A stretch of DNA of 38,784 bases from JBGRQA01 sp041725895 (GTDB lineage Bacteria > Bacteroidota > Bacteroidia > Bacteroidales > Marinifilaceae). The stretch lies in assembly GCA_041725895.1 (NCBI GenBank), contig JBGRQA010000045.1, forward strand, positions 1-38,784, in the 5' to 3' direction. Positions 7,801 through 15,577 of the stretch are shown here, one piece after another (within the stretch, counting starts at the first letter, position 1; each line of letters starts with the position of its first letter). The notes beneath the pieces are model-generated. The model made no database searches, was not told the origin of the DNA, and saw only the letters and a program-made list of their open reading frames with translations. The position numbers were made by a program, and so were the translations under genes.

Positions 7801-10393
7801 AAAAAAATTAAATTCATTCACATCAAAAGATTTTTCAAAAAACAGTTATTCTTTATTACTTGGAGCAACTAACGGTTCTCAGTTTAATAAATTCAACTGC
7901 AGAAATGGATTTGTAAAAAAATACCGAGATATCTTATTATTCCTTCTGTTTTCACTAAAGGATAACTTAAATGGATTTATCTCTAACACACAAGACTATA
8001 AACCGGATTCTCTGCTTTACGATTGGCTAATTAACCGAAATGTTAAATTACATCCCAATAGTCACGATATATGCATGCAAAATCTAGCTTTAAACGGGCT
8101 AATTGTATTGGAGAACAATTCAGCGAAAAAACTATTTATTAAAAGTTTAGGAAATAAATTAGATGAAAAAAAATTTGAATATTTAAATTGTTCTATACAG
8201 GATAATAATGAATTTGAGTATTCCATAGATGAATTTATCTCTGTAAATAATATATTAGATCAATCTGATCTAGTCTCATTTTTAATCACTTTAAACCAAC
8301 TTATTGTAATTCATCAAAAATTCAAAGAAGTAAATAAGGTTGGATATCCGGTTTTTTACAATCCTATACGTTTTAAAAAAGGTGATCCTTTAGTCCCATT
8401 TTATTCCATATTTAATGAATTAATTCTATCAGATGGGAATAATTTAGGCAATTCTATTGATTCTTATTGGAATAATATTTTAGATATAATTAATTCCACG
8501 AGATACAAAAATGTTAAGATAACTATAGAGGAGAATAAATTCAATTACTCAATTAATGAACTTGAGAAAGAATTCTTTCCAAGCTCAGAAATAATTGGTA
8601 CTAGGAGTGTTGATAAAATTAGTTTTCTTCAACAATTTGTTAAAACAGTAGATGAACACGAGATTAAATCTATTTTTGACTTTCAATATTTTTGGACATT
8701 GACAATATTAAATATATTAGAAAATGACAGAAACAGTATCAAGGATTTATTAATGAAATTTTTTAATATTCACTTTAGACATTATGAAAGTGATCAAGGT
8801 TCCTTGAAAGATATACTTTTTACTGTAAATGAAAACACCGCAATATGTGATAAAAATCTTGAAGATTTTATAAAAACTATAAAAAGGTCAATAATAAGTT
8901 TCCAATCAGAACTCACCAAAATAAAACACGCAATAAGCAGTAAAATTGATGATTACTGCGCTTCAGAAATGGAATCATTTGTAAAAAGCAATATGTTTGA
9001 TGGAATACCATCATTTAATGATTTTGAATTATGTAAGATACAATTTCAACAAAAATACAATTATGAAACAGAAAAGAAAGAGGACTTTCTAACAATTAAT
9101 GGATCATTTATCAACCTGGAAAATGCATTCTACTTTTGTCATAAAACGGATCAATTTCTTAATGTAACGAATGAAATTTCACTTTTATTAAATGATCGAG
9201 AGTATGTTTATTTATATGAGAGCAACGATAAATATTATATCTACAAGCCAGAAGATGAATTGATAAAGGCTTATGAAAGAGTAAAGGAGCGTAAATTAAT
9301 ACACGAAGATATTATAAAAGGAACTGTTTCTGCTAGGCTAAAAGATTTATTTCCTCCCAACGAATATTATAATATTGCATCTGATTTTTACGATAACGTG
9401 GACACGGTTCATTTAGAAGATTTATTAGACCACCATTATACCTCCGCATCTAAGATTAAGGACCGAATAATTAATTGGCTTAGTCTATTTAATGCGAATT
9501 CTATTAAAGGTTCTAAACTAGAGGCCTTTATGGTTGCCAAAGAAAATTCTTATTCTATTGTAAAATTATATGAGGCAATTATAGAAAGCTTAACTTATCA
9601 TGTTGCAGTAACAGATGAAGACATTAATTATTTTTCACGGAAAATCGTTGAATATAATTCTTCTGATGATTATTTGTTTTTCCCATTAAAACACCCATAT
9701 CGAGATAGGAATGGTTTGGAAAGATTATTCGATAAATGTAAATTCAAAGAAAGGGCAATCAATGTTGATATTGATGTTAATAGACTACTTAGTGAAAGTT
9801 GTCAAGGTAAAAGCATTATTATTTTAGCAGATATTTCCATTTCTGGTTCACAAGCAAAAAAAGCTTTGAAATTTTATTTGGGAAAATATAAAGACAACCA
9901 AACATTAGAGAAATGTATTAAAAGGTTAGAAGATAAAAATGAAAAATATTTCCATGTAAAATCAATTGAACAACTTATCCAATTAAAAAATAATTTTATT
10001 AAAGCAAAGCAGGTAATATTTATTTCTCCATTAATAACTGAATCTTTCATAAAAAATATTAAGGCCAAATTTAATGAATTACAGATAAGTACGAGCATTA
10101 ATTTTGAGTACAATACCTTATTGAAAGAAAATGAATATTTGCTTGGCGAAAAAAGAATGGATATTAATAATAAAGATTTGTTGTATATGTTAATGCAAGA
10201 CTCCGACTTATTATCCAATATTTTTAATTTTGAGGATCGTGAATTGTATGATCTTAATAATAAGTTTCCTGGTAAACGTAATGTTCTTTTAAGAGTTGGA
10301 TCTTTACCTTCTAAACATATTTTGCTATTCTCATTAAAACCAAAGAATGGATCAGAAGCCCTTTTAGACTATATTGAAAACTGGTCCAAATAA
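4814..10393 (+). CDS. Giant primase - reverse transcriptase - PRTase-like fusion; putative defence protein
   Basis: 1859 residues in one frame. (1) Residues 1-230: AEP primase. The N-terminal 'YVDDHKYGRQ' region resembles AEP/PrimPol openings. Catalytic D76-x-D78 lies in 'WICIDLDI', H126 in 'FSGRRGFHIW', and a third acidic residue D167 in 'IPDVSK', followed by 'GKGVKLPL'. (2) Cys cluster C354-x5-C360-x2-C363, a likely metal site. (3) Residues about 430-720: reverse transcriptase with D539 in 'KIDIKGFYDQID', G600-VPQGP, catalytic D641-D642 in 'RFVDD' and 'NNQKSE'. (4) Residues 720-1530: long helical region, unassigned. (5) Residues 1530-1859: PRTase-like, with D1673-ISISGSQ after a hydrophobic strand. 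All polymerase residues are intact. No Shine-Dalgarno. The gene is alone and much more AT-rich than its neighbours, suggesting transfer. Primase-RT fusions occur among defence RTs (as I recall UG10/DRT7) and CRISPR-linked primases; no cas genes are here. Domain calls are strong; the anti-phage role is inferred. Confidence 0.9.
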   Translation: MNPAQIYKNVAQKLFEIFYVDDHKYGRQHTSGAYHLVREKITPVTIEDMLINQKSLLTYQELHTLDIAYIKWICIDLDISKQEIDANKVNDDNLKLVKKSADDICKFLDTIELPYLLEFSGRRGFHIWIVFEELITKSEGYHLVTYILSKVQLQRNIIADKFPTIPDVSKYSKGVGKGVKLPLSQNKSSGTLSYFIGKKDVFDYNKENWLTSPNSEFLEKQYEILCNLQTISKEKIQPYLEEQINTYNEVIKERFLKSKKRVSSFLSADTSLDDILGSLNKCTHVRELMKDYQKGLGNKERAILAGLLGKLKTQDDPSFGYKIILELFSHIKGFNAEITKKKLENIKYYSPITCSYWGKCGECGIKNIISPIQLIEGVKLENIPSFQIENINSNLFSKIKKAQIKYSQINDEVPLYPQTQKLVHIDQTTISKRINEIFNGNFGLSKEFYVFKRNEDKKVRVLYNLDYTNNFISTYFLFILNNLFYSEISNYSYGYQIAPSFYNDNLFTNWFINWGTFSKNIEHIIYNEEYNDYYLVKIDIKGFYDQIDHQRLSIKLLEESPDKIKAKIKELDNEDFTKYKNIIEFLIELTKSVKNNSSKGVPQGPAYARYLAELYLLGLDKTIENYIGINKGRETYNRFVDDIYIFLESEDRAIELNNKIVKWLNINNLEVNNQKSEISNVEEYRNLEKFKKYQDDVKYTINRANKDKYILTDKEIRKILIKLEKLTSDVKFGLKDNLRFFYYQFKDDTRLGFIRQRLAQILPFSNDGRGTLYMMFYEDLINRAPEDFFALSNSLERINGLSLTHYLNTILTEWKKTKENKINHTLLIEKVTRKNELSDADKLLILTILMKQDITASDEFYDKCTQTIKNAALEIPGLRYTIKHYQIIKGKLSELYDSELFIKELFRIINNHELDLEVARGLANYSFTRFSEWSDNDLKNSFLDNIEFLILYYHCLCFFTLFETSQNHHNVSESWLTLLQKSERYMIKEKIEFHWLKKLNSFTSKDFSKNSYSLLLGATNGSQFNKFNCRNGFVKKYRDILLFLLFSLKDNLNGFISNTQDYKPDSLLYDWLINRNVKLHPNSHDICMQNLALNGLIVLENNSAKKLFIKSLGNKLDEKKFEYLNCSIQDNNEFEYSIDEFISVNNILDQSDLVSFLITLNQLIVIHQKFKEVNKVGYPVFYNPIRFKKGDPLVPFYSIFNELILSDGNNLGNSIDSYWNNILDIINSTRYKNVKITIEENKFNYSINELEKEFFPSSEIIGTRSVDKISFLQQFVKTVDEHEIKSIFDFQYFWTLTILNILENDRNSIKDLLMKFFNIHFRHYESDQGSLKDILFTVNENTAICDKNLEDFIKTIKRSIISFQSELTKIKHAISSKIDDYCASEMESFVKSNMFDGIPSFNDFELCKIQFQQKYNYETEKKEDFLTINGSFINLENAFYFCHKTDQFLNVTNEISLLLNDREYVYLYESNDKYYIYKPEDELIKAYERVKERKLIHEDIIKGTVSARLKDLFPPNEYYNIASDFYDNVDTVHLEDLLDHHYTSASKIKDRIINWLSLFNANSIKGSKLEAFMVAKENSYSIVKLYEAIIESLTYHVAVTDEDINYFSRKIVEYNSSDDYLFFPLKHPYRDRNGLERLFDKCKFKERAINVDIDVNRLLSESCQGKSIIILADISISGSQAKKALKFYLGKYKDNQTLEKCIKRLEDKNEKYFHVKSIEQLIQLKNNFIKAKQVIFISPLITESFIKNIKAKFNELQISTSINFEYNTLLKENEYLLGEKRMDINNKDLLYMLMQDSDLLSNIFNFEDRELYDLNNKFPGKRNVLLRVGSLPSKHILLFSLKPKNGSEALLDYIENWSK

Positions 10394-10456
10394 ATTACAA
10401 TAGTATGCAGGACTTCTCTATTTTATTAAAGATATGATTTCATTTTCAAGGTTAAT

Positions 10457-10504
10457 AAAAAAACAGACATTATAATTGAGCAAATGTTTTTCTGTTTTTT
10501 TTTT
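10457..10504. terminator. Hairpin terminator after the giant gene
   Basis: AAAAAACAGA pairs with TCTGTTTTTT, with an inner CATT/AATG pairing, followed by a run of T on the plus strand. It starts about 64 bp past the giant gene's stop. The A-run on the 5' side lets it also work on the minus strand. A rho-independent terminator is the natural reading. Confidence 0.65.
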
Positions 10505-10628
10505 GCCACTGGTAAAAAAGCAAACACCTGGAATAAACCTGATTGCTTATGCTTCTGTAAATCAGTGTTGTGGTTGGTCTGTAGCGAAGCTATGTTTATT
10601 ATATTCTTTACAATCTCTAAATCCAAAA

Positions 10629-10673
10629 TAACCCCCACCCCCGCACCAACCGTGCAGGGGCAGGGGGGAGTTA
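10629..10673 (-). terminator. GC-rich hairpin, probable terminator of minus-strand genes
   Basis: TAACCCCC...GCAC pairs with GTGC...GGGGGG-A-GTTA around a short loop. Read on the minus strand the hairpin is followed by TTATTTTGG. It lies about 90 bp beyond the stop of the 10761-11564 gene. Its strength is clear; the terminator role is inferred. Confidence 0.5.
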
Positions 10674-10760
10674 TATAGATTATCCCTATAATTGTATCAA
10701 TACGTCAAAGAACAATGGCTTGCCGGTTGTTGGATGGAGGGCAGGCCCAACTCCAGGTTG

Positions 10761-11564
10761 TTATAGTATGGTTTCGGTCCATGCCTCGTGTTCGGGGATG
10801 GACTCCTGCATGCTCAGGTTCTCCTGTTGGCGTAGAGTCATTTGGCGGCTTTTTGCCTTCCTTTTCCGGTTGCTTCGGGTAATGGTGTTGAGGGCCTTTA
10901 TTCTCTCCTGAATTGCCCTTTGCAAGAGGTAGTACACCTCAGGTTCCATACGGGTTTTCATCTCCAGGTAGGGGAGCAGTACCTTGTTGAAGAGATGGCG
11001 GACCATCTTTTTCTGTTCCATGGGTGAGAGGTGGGTCATCCTATATTCTGCAGCCTCCAGGCTCTCCCGGTACTGGGCTTCCAGTTCCGCAGCGGATGTT
11101 TTCAGCAGATGGATGCAGCCCGGGATTCCCTTTAGGCTATCGGTCCGCTCTTTCATTTGCACGCGATCGATATTCCTCAGCAGGGCATTGACGGTGGAGA
11201 TTCGCTTTCTTAAGTCCTGTTGGGGCAGCTTGTTGGTGTGGGCATCGACGATCTTGCGGAGGTAGTTCGCATTGCTGGCAATGTCTGTGTTTTTTTCCCT
11301 GGTGTGTTGGTTGATAAGGTATTTCAGGCCAATGAGATCCCGTTCAACTACTGCCTCCTTTTCGGCCAGTAGGAGGGGGTAATCCACTCTTTGTCCATTG
11401 TTGAAGATTTGGGTAAGCAGTTGGTTCTCCTGCTCCAGTTTTTCGATGATTCGGGTAAGGAAGCTATCGGCAGTCCAATCCATCCGGCTGAGTAGCTCCA
11501 GGCTGAAATTGGCGATGCTGATAAGCCCCTTTGTACTGCAGTAGTTTATAATTTGTGTTTTCAT
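10761..11564 (-). CDS. Hypothetical helical protein (DUF6261-like?)
   Basis: 267 residues, almost wholly helical and rich in Leu, Glu, Gln and Arg, with no signal peptide or membrane segment. It opens with 'MKTQIINYCSTKGLISIANFS'-type residues (given only in part), followed by amphipathic helices. A basic tail around residues 225-245 ('SNRKRKAKSR') could bind nucleic acid. The overall style recalls the Bacteroidota-specific DUF6261 helical family, but I cannot verify that. It runs in the same direction as the two upstream minus-strand frames (11802-12767 and 12773-13630), separated by about 240 bp. Its GC content is clearly higher than the giant gene's. The gene looks real; function unknown. 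Confidence 0.65.
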   Translation of the reverse strand: MKTQIINYCSTKGLISIANFSLELLSRMDWTADSFLTRIIEKLEQENQLLTQIFNNGQRVDYPLLLAEKEAVVERDLIGLKYLINQHTREKNTDIASNANYLRKIVDAHTNKLPQQDLRKRISTVNALLRNIDRVQMKERTDSLKGIPGCIHLLKTSAAELEAQYRESLEAAEYRMTHLSPMEQKKMVRHLFNKVLLPYLEMKTRMEPEVYYLLQRAIQERIKALNTITRSNRKRKAKSRQMTLRQQENLSMQESIPEHEAWTETIL

Positions 11565-11801
11565 AGGTTTCTCTTCTTATTAATTGTGTAGCCCCTTCCG
11601 GTGCGGCATTCCCTGCAGGGGCATCAGCAACCAGGTCCTTTTAATACATGGTTGCGATACCTTCCTTTTGCAGGGTGAAAGAGATTAGGAGGCCCCGGTA
11701 TCTGAAACTCCAATCCTCCCGTCAGGGAGCCTCCTGTAGCAGATGTAGTGTCTTTTCGTGCGGGCATTTCCTCCCCGCAAAAGTCACCCTTGAAAACCAG
11801 A

Positions 11802-12767
11802 TTAATTCAGCTGCACTTCCAACTCCTCCTTTGGCTGCTTCTGCTCCTGCTTTTTCCTTGCCCTGGCATCCATTTGCATCTCAATTACCAATTTGGTGGT
11901 TTCTCCCCATAGCACCTTAAAGTGTTGCTTCACCTCCTGGTAGTTGCCATGGCTGCACTTAATGGTGTAGCTGCCGGGGTCCAGGTTGCGAACGATAAAG
12001 TTTCCTTTCTTCGATCGAACGCGATAGGAGATATCCGTGTTGGGGATATCGATCCAGGCCTTGGTGATGGGTTCCTTCGTTTCCACATCGCGGATACTGC
12101 CTTTTATGGCCAAATGATGAGTGGGTGGTTTGATCATCTGTACCGAATTCTGAAACCGGGTCCAAAGTTCAATTTGCGATTGAGCGTAGCAGGCCTTGAA
12201 CAGGGGGATCATTCTCTTCTCAATCAGCATCCTGGTTTCGTTGTAAAGCTGATCCAGTTCGGCCGTTGCATTTTTAATGCGCAGGCGTGCTTCCTGTGGT
12301 GCCATCATCTGAACCTTGAACGCGGCAAGATCTGTTCTCAGGGTATCTGTCATTTCAGTTGGAATACCCAGAGGAGTAGGATCCTCCAGGGAATCGTAGT
12401 ACTCCAGAACGAAATCAACCTGCCCGATCAATTGGGGGCCTTTCATACGGTTTAGCTGTAGCTGTGTATGACTTAGTGCTTCCTCCAACTTTAGGTTTTC
12501 CATTTTGATGGCATAGTTGCGCACAAAGCTGGCTACGGAGTAGTAACTGCTGGCCAGGTTGCTTTTCGTCAACCTCTTCAGTTTGGTTTCACCCGTTACG
12601 GTTTCGGACTGAATTTGGATGTTCTTCTGCATTCTCAGGTAATTGGCCCTGAAGATGTCCGTTACTTCCTTGATTGTTGGTTGCGCCTCAATAATATCCT
12701 TGTAATCATCGAGTACATCCAGGACAACCGTTAGCATTCGAAAGAAATTAAGAATTAGTTTTTTCAT
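11802..12767 (-). CDS. Helical protein with C-terminal carboxypeptidase-regulatory-like (CarboxypepD_reg) domain
   Basis: 321 residues. Residues 1-220 are helical and not recognised. Residues about 222-300 form a beta-sandwich of the CarboxypepD_reg type: 'IKGSIRDVETKEPITKAWI' then 'KGNFIVRNLDPGSYTIKCS', the usual 'G-x-V-x-D...G-x-Y-x-I' pattern of this fold. The tail is charged and Lys/Gln/Glu rich. The CarboxypepD_reg fold usually serves as a surface or periplasmic accessory domain, yet no signal peptide is evident here: the first residues 'MKKLILNFFRMLTVVLDVL' are hydrophobic but end without a cleavage site. The start is 5 bp from the upstream frame, so it may be co-transcribed with it. 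Function unknown. Confidence 0.65.
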   Translation of the reverse strand: MKKLILNFFRMLTVVLDVLDDYKDIIEAQPTIKEVTDIFRANYLRMQKNIQIQSETVTGETKLKRLTKSNLASSYYSVASFVRNYAIKMENLKLEEALSHTQLQLNRMKGPQLIGQVDFVLEYYDSLEDPTPLGIPTEMTDTLRTDLAAFKVQMMAPQEARLRIKNATAELDQLYNETRMLIEKRMIPLFKACYAQSQIELWTRFQNSVQMIKPPTHHLAIKGSIRDVETKEPITKAWIDIPNTDISYRVRSKKGNFIVRNLDPGSYTIKCSHGNYQEVKQHFKVLWGETTKLVIEMQMDARARKKQEQKQPKEELEVQLN

Positions 12768-12772
12768 AAATT

Positions 12773-13630
12773 CTAATTTTTAAGTGTGGAGCCATTGATT
12801 GTACTACTGCTGATCGCCGGCTCCCTTAGCTGGCAGTAGGAAGGATATTGTGAACGAAATTGTTTCCTTTGATTTTTATGTTTCGTTTCCCTGAATTTTG
12901 CTGTTGCTAACTTGTGGCTTACTGTCGTTTCAGACTTGCTTACTGTCAGCCAAGTGAAGCTCACTGTCCTTGCTGAGTCGTTCGCTGTCAGTGGTGTAGG
13001 GTGTGCTGTTAATGCAGTGTGGTTTGCTGTTGGTAACGAGAGGTTTGCTGTCGTTGTATAGTTGGTTGCCGTTAGCAACGTGGAGCTTGTTGTCGTTGCA
13101 GACTTGCTTGCTGTCAGTAACGTGGAGTGTGGTGTCGTTGCAGATTTGCTTGCTGTTAGTAAGGTGAAGCTTGCTGTCGTTTCCGACTCGTTTGCTGTTA
13201 GCGAAATGAAGCTCCTTGTTGGGAAAAATGGATTTGCTATCGATGAAACCAATTTTCCGAAGAGGGAAACGAAATTTATTTTCGTTGGCAGGGGATTCTC
13301 AATCGCGTAATTTGAATTGCTTGCTTCCTTTGCTACTTCAGTAGAGAGCGAACGCAAACAGTCGGTGATCAATTCCGGTGATCGGGAGAGCGAATCTCTT
13401 TCTCCGCTTGTTGCCAGCGGGTGGGGTGAGGCAGGCAATGGATGAGCTGTTGTTGAAGTTGTTCCGGGCCATTGCAGATGGGAGGAAGCATAGAGCTGCA
13501 GTGTAGGGGCGGTTTGCTTCGGCCCCTTCAGTGATGGCAGTGCAGAAGGAGGGGAAGGAGGTTTTGAATTCCTTTCCTGATTCTGTCGCCTGGTGCAGAT
13601 TTCTGTTCTGCTTCCGATGCTTTTGTTCAT
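12773..13630 (-). CDS. Doubtful ORF over a 42-bp tandem repeat
   Basis: A 285-codon open frame with unusual composition: Pro/Ser/Thr-rich for the first 90 residues, then Thr/Ala/Ser 14-residue repeats of the type 'LLTASKSATTPHST'. The repeats come from DNA at 12897-13260 with a strict 42-bp period, which keeps frames open on both strands. Reading the plus strand gives equally periodic heptads of the type 'LAVSNVE', interrupted by one TAG at 13059. I cannot tell which strand was or is translated. The stop lies 5 bp before the next minus-strand gene, which slightly favours this strand. Low-complexity protein or repeat artefact are both possible. Confidence 0.3.
   Translation of the reverse strand: MNKSIGSRTEICTRRQNQERNSKPPSPPSALPSLKGPKQTAPTLQLYASSHLQWPGTTSTTAHPLPASPHPLATSGERDSLSRSPELITDCLRSLSTEVAKEASNSNYAIENPLPTKINFVSLFGKLVSSIANPFFPTRSFISLTANESETTASFTLLTASKSATTPHSTLLTASKSATTTSSTLLTATNYTTTANLSLPTANHTALTAHPTPLTANDSARTVSFTWLTVSKSETTVSHKLATAKFRETKHKNQRKQFRSQYPSYCQLREPAISSSTINGSTLKN
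12897..13260. repeat. Tandem repeat, 42-bp period, eight full units plus a partial
   Basis: Units start at 12897, 12939, 12981, 13023, 13065, 13107, 13149, 13191 and (partial) 13233, each opening with a variant of TTTGCTGTTAG. Spacing is exactly 42 bp throughout although the units have diverged. That points to selection on reading frame rather than recent slippage. A 21-bp half-period is also visible (two GCTGT-like words per unit), equal to a heptad in protein. Confidence 0.85.
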
Positions 13631-14314
13631 TTTCGCTGGTACTATCGGTGTGTATTTGCGTTAGGATTTTTGGTACAAATAGAGGGCGAAAGGGATCGAA
13701 CAGTAAGTATTTCCAAAAAGAAGTTGTTGAACGGGAGGGAGGCCTTTGCAAGAGGGGCTGGCCTGGCCGAAATCAAATACCGGCCACTTCCCGTGTTACC
13801 AGTTGGGGTAAAGCCGGGCGCCATGGCAAGTCAAAAGCTTGCCATTCAATTGTATCAGTGGTGGGTCGGATGTGTGATTCCATTTCACTATTTTTTAAAC
13901 GGTAAAAAGAAGTTACGAATATTTTGGCAATTGAACCCAAATTAATTGTGAGAAATTATTAGAATGGAATGTCATCGGTATTGGATGTTGGAAACCATAG
14001 GGGGGATTGCTCAATTTGTCCATCCCCTACGGGGACTCTCATCTCTCCATCAATCTCTCCAAAATCCACGTTTACAGCAATATCTAATAGTATGCTATTT
14101 CTTTCCCCCTTCAAAATCCCCTCATTTTTGCAAAACTTTTAGAACAAATATAGAACAACCTGTTTATTTAACATCCCCTGCAAATTATCACTTGTATTAT
14201 AAACCTAATGATCTTTAAATAAAACGTACACCCACGTGCTTGCTTGCCAAACATGATGAAATTCAGTAAATTGGCTTAAGTGATGATAAGTTTAACTTTT
14301 AAACAGTATGTTTT
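13631..14314. other. Intergenic upstream of the integrase
   Basis: 684 bp with no recognised gene. GC falls towards 14100-14314. A CCCCTACGGGG palindrome lies near 14024-14034 and AATAG-tatg-CTATT at 14096-14109. An element end (att site) is expected near here because the integrase points inward, but I could not find a matching direct repeat on the far side. Confidence 0.4.
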
Positions 14315-15577
14315 ATGAATACACTAACTCCCCCTAAAGTGTCCTTTTTCCTTCGGCAGAGTCGTGGAAAAAGTAAAGAATTAGGAGCCTTGTATCTGCG
14401 CATCTATTACGATGGCTTGAATGCAGAAATCTCCTTGAAACGTCAAGTGCCAATTAAGAAATGGAATCCAACTCTTGGCCGTTTGTCAGGTTCAGGAGAG
14501 TTGGCTCGTGAATCCAACAATTTTCTGGATACGATTCAGGCAAGGGTGTTGAATCAATACCGTCAGCTTTTGGATAACAACAAGAAGATATCAGCTCCAA
14601 TTCTAAAATCATTGCTACAAGGCAAAAGAAAAACAGAAATAAAGCTAATGGAATTGATGGATTTTTACATCAGTCAGATGGAGGAGTATGGTGGGATAAA
14701 ATATGCTGAAAGGACCATTCAAAAGTACAATACAACAAAGAACCATTTACAAACCTATTTGAAGTTGGATTACCAAATTTCAGACATATCAATATCCAAT
14801 ATCGATCATGATTTTATATCCCTGTTTGAGCGATTCTTACGAACAGAGAGACCATGCAACAACAATTCGGCAATGAAATACCTAAAATGCATGAAAAAAG
14901 TATTCAAATCTGCAAGGCAAAGAAAATGGATGAAGCACGACCCTTTTGAGAACATTGAAATTAAAATTATTCCGGAGAAACGATATTTTCTTTCCAAGCC
15001 GGAGCTACAGGCAATTGAAGAGAAGGCCTTTTCTGACCCACGGCTGCAAATAGCTGCGGATATGTTTCTGTTTGCCTGCTACACAGGATTGTCCTATATC
15101 GATTTAAGAAACCTGAAATCTGAAAATATTTTTGTGGGAATAGATGGTTATCGGTGGATTTCCATCAACCGGAAGAAAACGGATACCTCAAGCAATGTTC
15201 CCCTCTTGCCTCGGGCTTTAAAGATCATTGAAAAGTACAGAGAGGTTCCGAATCCTTTCTGTAGTGAATTACTTCTGCCAATGCCTAATTATCCTCTTTA
15301 CAGTAAAAATTTAAAGGAGATCGCTCGTATTTGCGGTATCAAAAGAAATCTTACGAGTCATATTGCCAGGCACACCTTTGCAACTACCGTCACATTGGCT
15401 AATGGTATTTCAGTTGAAGCCCTGAGTCGCATGTTGGGGCACAAATCCTTCAAAACAACCCAAATCTATGCCAAGGTTGTTGAGGAAAGGATTAGCGAGG
15501 AGATGCAGATCCTACGCCAAAAATTCGAAAACGAATCCTCCCCAAAATTAGTCCCAAAGTATGTTAAATCACAATGA
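14315..15577 (+). CDS. Tyrosine-type site-specific recombinase (integrase)
   Basis: 420 residues. N-terminal arm-binding domain (residues 5-90: 'VSFFLRQSRGKSKELGALYLRI'-type strands and the 'IPIKKW'-like box typical of Bacteroidota integrases), SAM-like core-binding domain (about 105-215), catalytic domain (225-400). Catalytic residues visible: H349-x-x-R352 in 'HIARHTF', H376 in 'LGHKS' and the nucleophile Y385 in 'TTQIYAKV'. The first catalytic arginine is not in its usual place: the box reads TGL-S260-YIDL, with serine where TGLR is normal, as known for IntDOT-type integrases. It would cut and rejoin the element's att sites. ATGA overlaps the next gene's start (15574), so the two are translationally coupled. 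It defines the element carried at 14315-20500. Confidence 0.93.
   Translation: MNTLTPPKVSFFLRQSRGKSKELGALYLRIYYDGLNAEISLKRQVPIKKWNPTLGRLSGSGELARESNNFLDTIQARVLNQYRQLLDNNKKISAPILKSLLQGKRKTEIKLMELMDFYISQMEEYGGIKYAERTIQKYNTTKNHLQTYLKLDYQISDISISNIDHDFISLFERFLRTERPCNNNSAMKYLKCMKKVFKSARQRKWMKHDPFENIEIKIIPEKRYFLSKPELQAIEEKAFSDPRLQIAADMFLFACYTGLSYIDLRNLKSENIFVGIDGYRWISINRKKTDTSSNVPLLPRALKIIEKYREVPNPFCSELLLPMPNYPLYSKNLKEIARICGIKRNLTSHIARHTFATTVTLANGISVEALSRMLGHKSFKTTQIYAKVVEERISEEMQILRQKFENESSPKLVPKYVKSQ

Larger units (their letters stand above)
10394..10760. other. Convergent intergenic region
   Basis: 367 bp between the plus-strand giant gene and the converging minus-strand gene. It holds two hairpins (10457-10504 and 10629-10673, listed separately). 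Composition rises from AT-rich to GC-richer here, marking the end of the giant-gene island. No gene seen. Confidence 0.5.

Noticed and set aside
9874..10218. Minus-strand 114-codon frame inside the giant gene
   Set aside because: Lies wholly opposite the PRTase-like region of the giant gene and has AT-driven composition with no recognisable domain; a shadow ORF.
4814..10393. CRISPR-associated primase-polymerase locus
   Set aside because: The primase-RT fusion could suggest CRISPR adaptation, but no cas1/cas2 or repeat-spacer array is seen anywhere in the window.
11922..12455. Plus-strand 177-codon frame opposite the CarboxypepD_reg gene
   Set aside because: The minus strand gives a recognisable domain; the plus frame has no family features and shares all of its bases.
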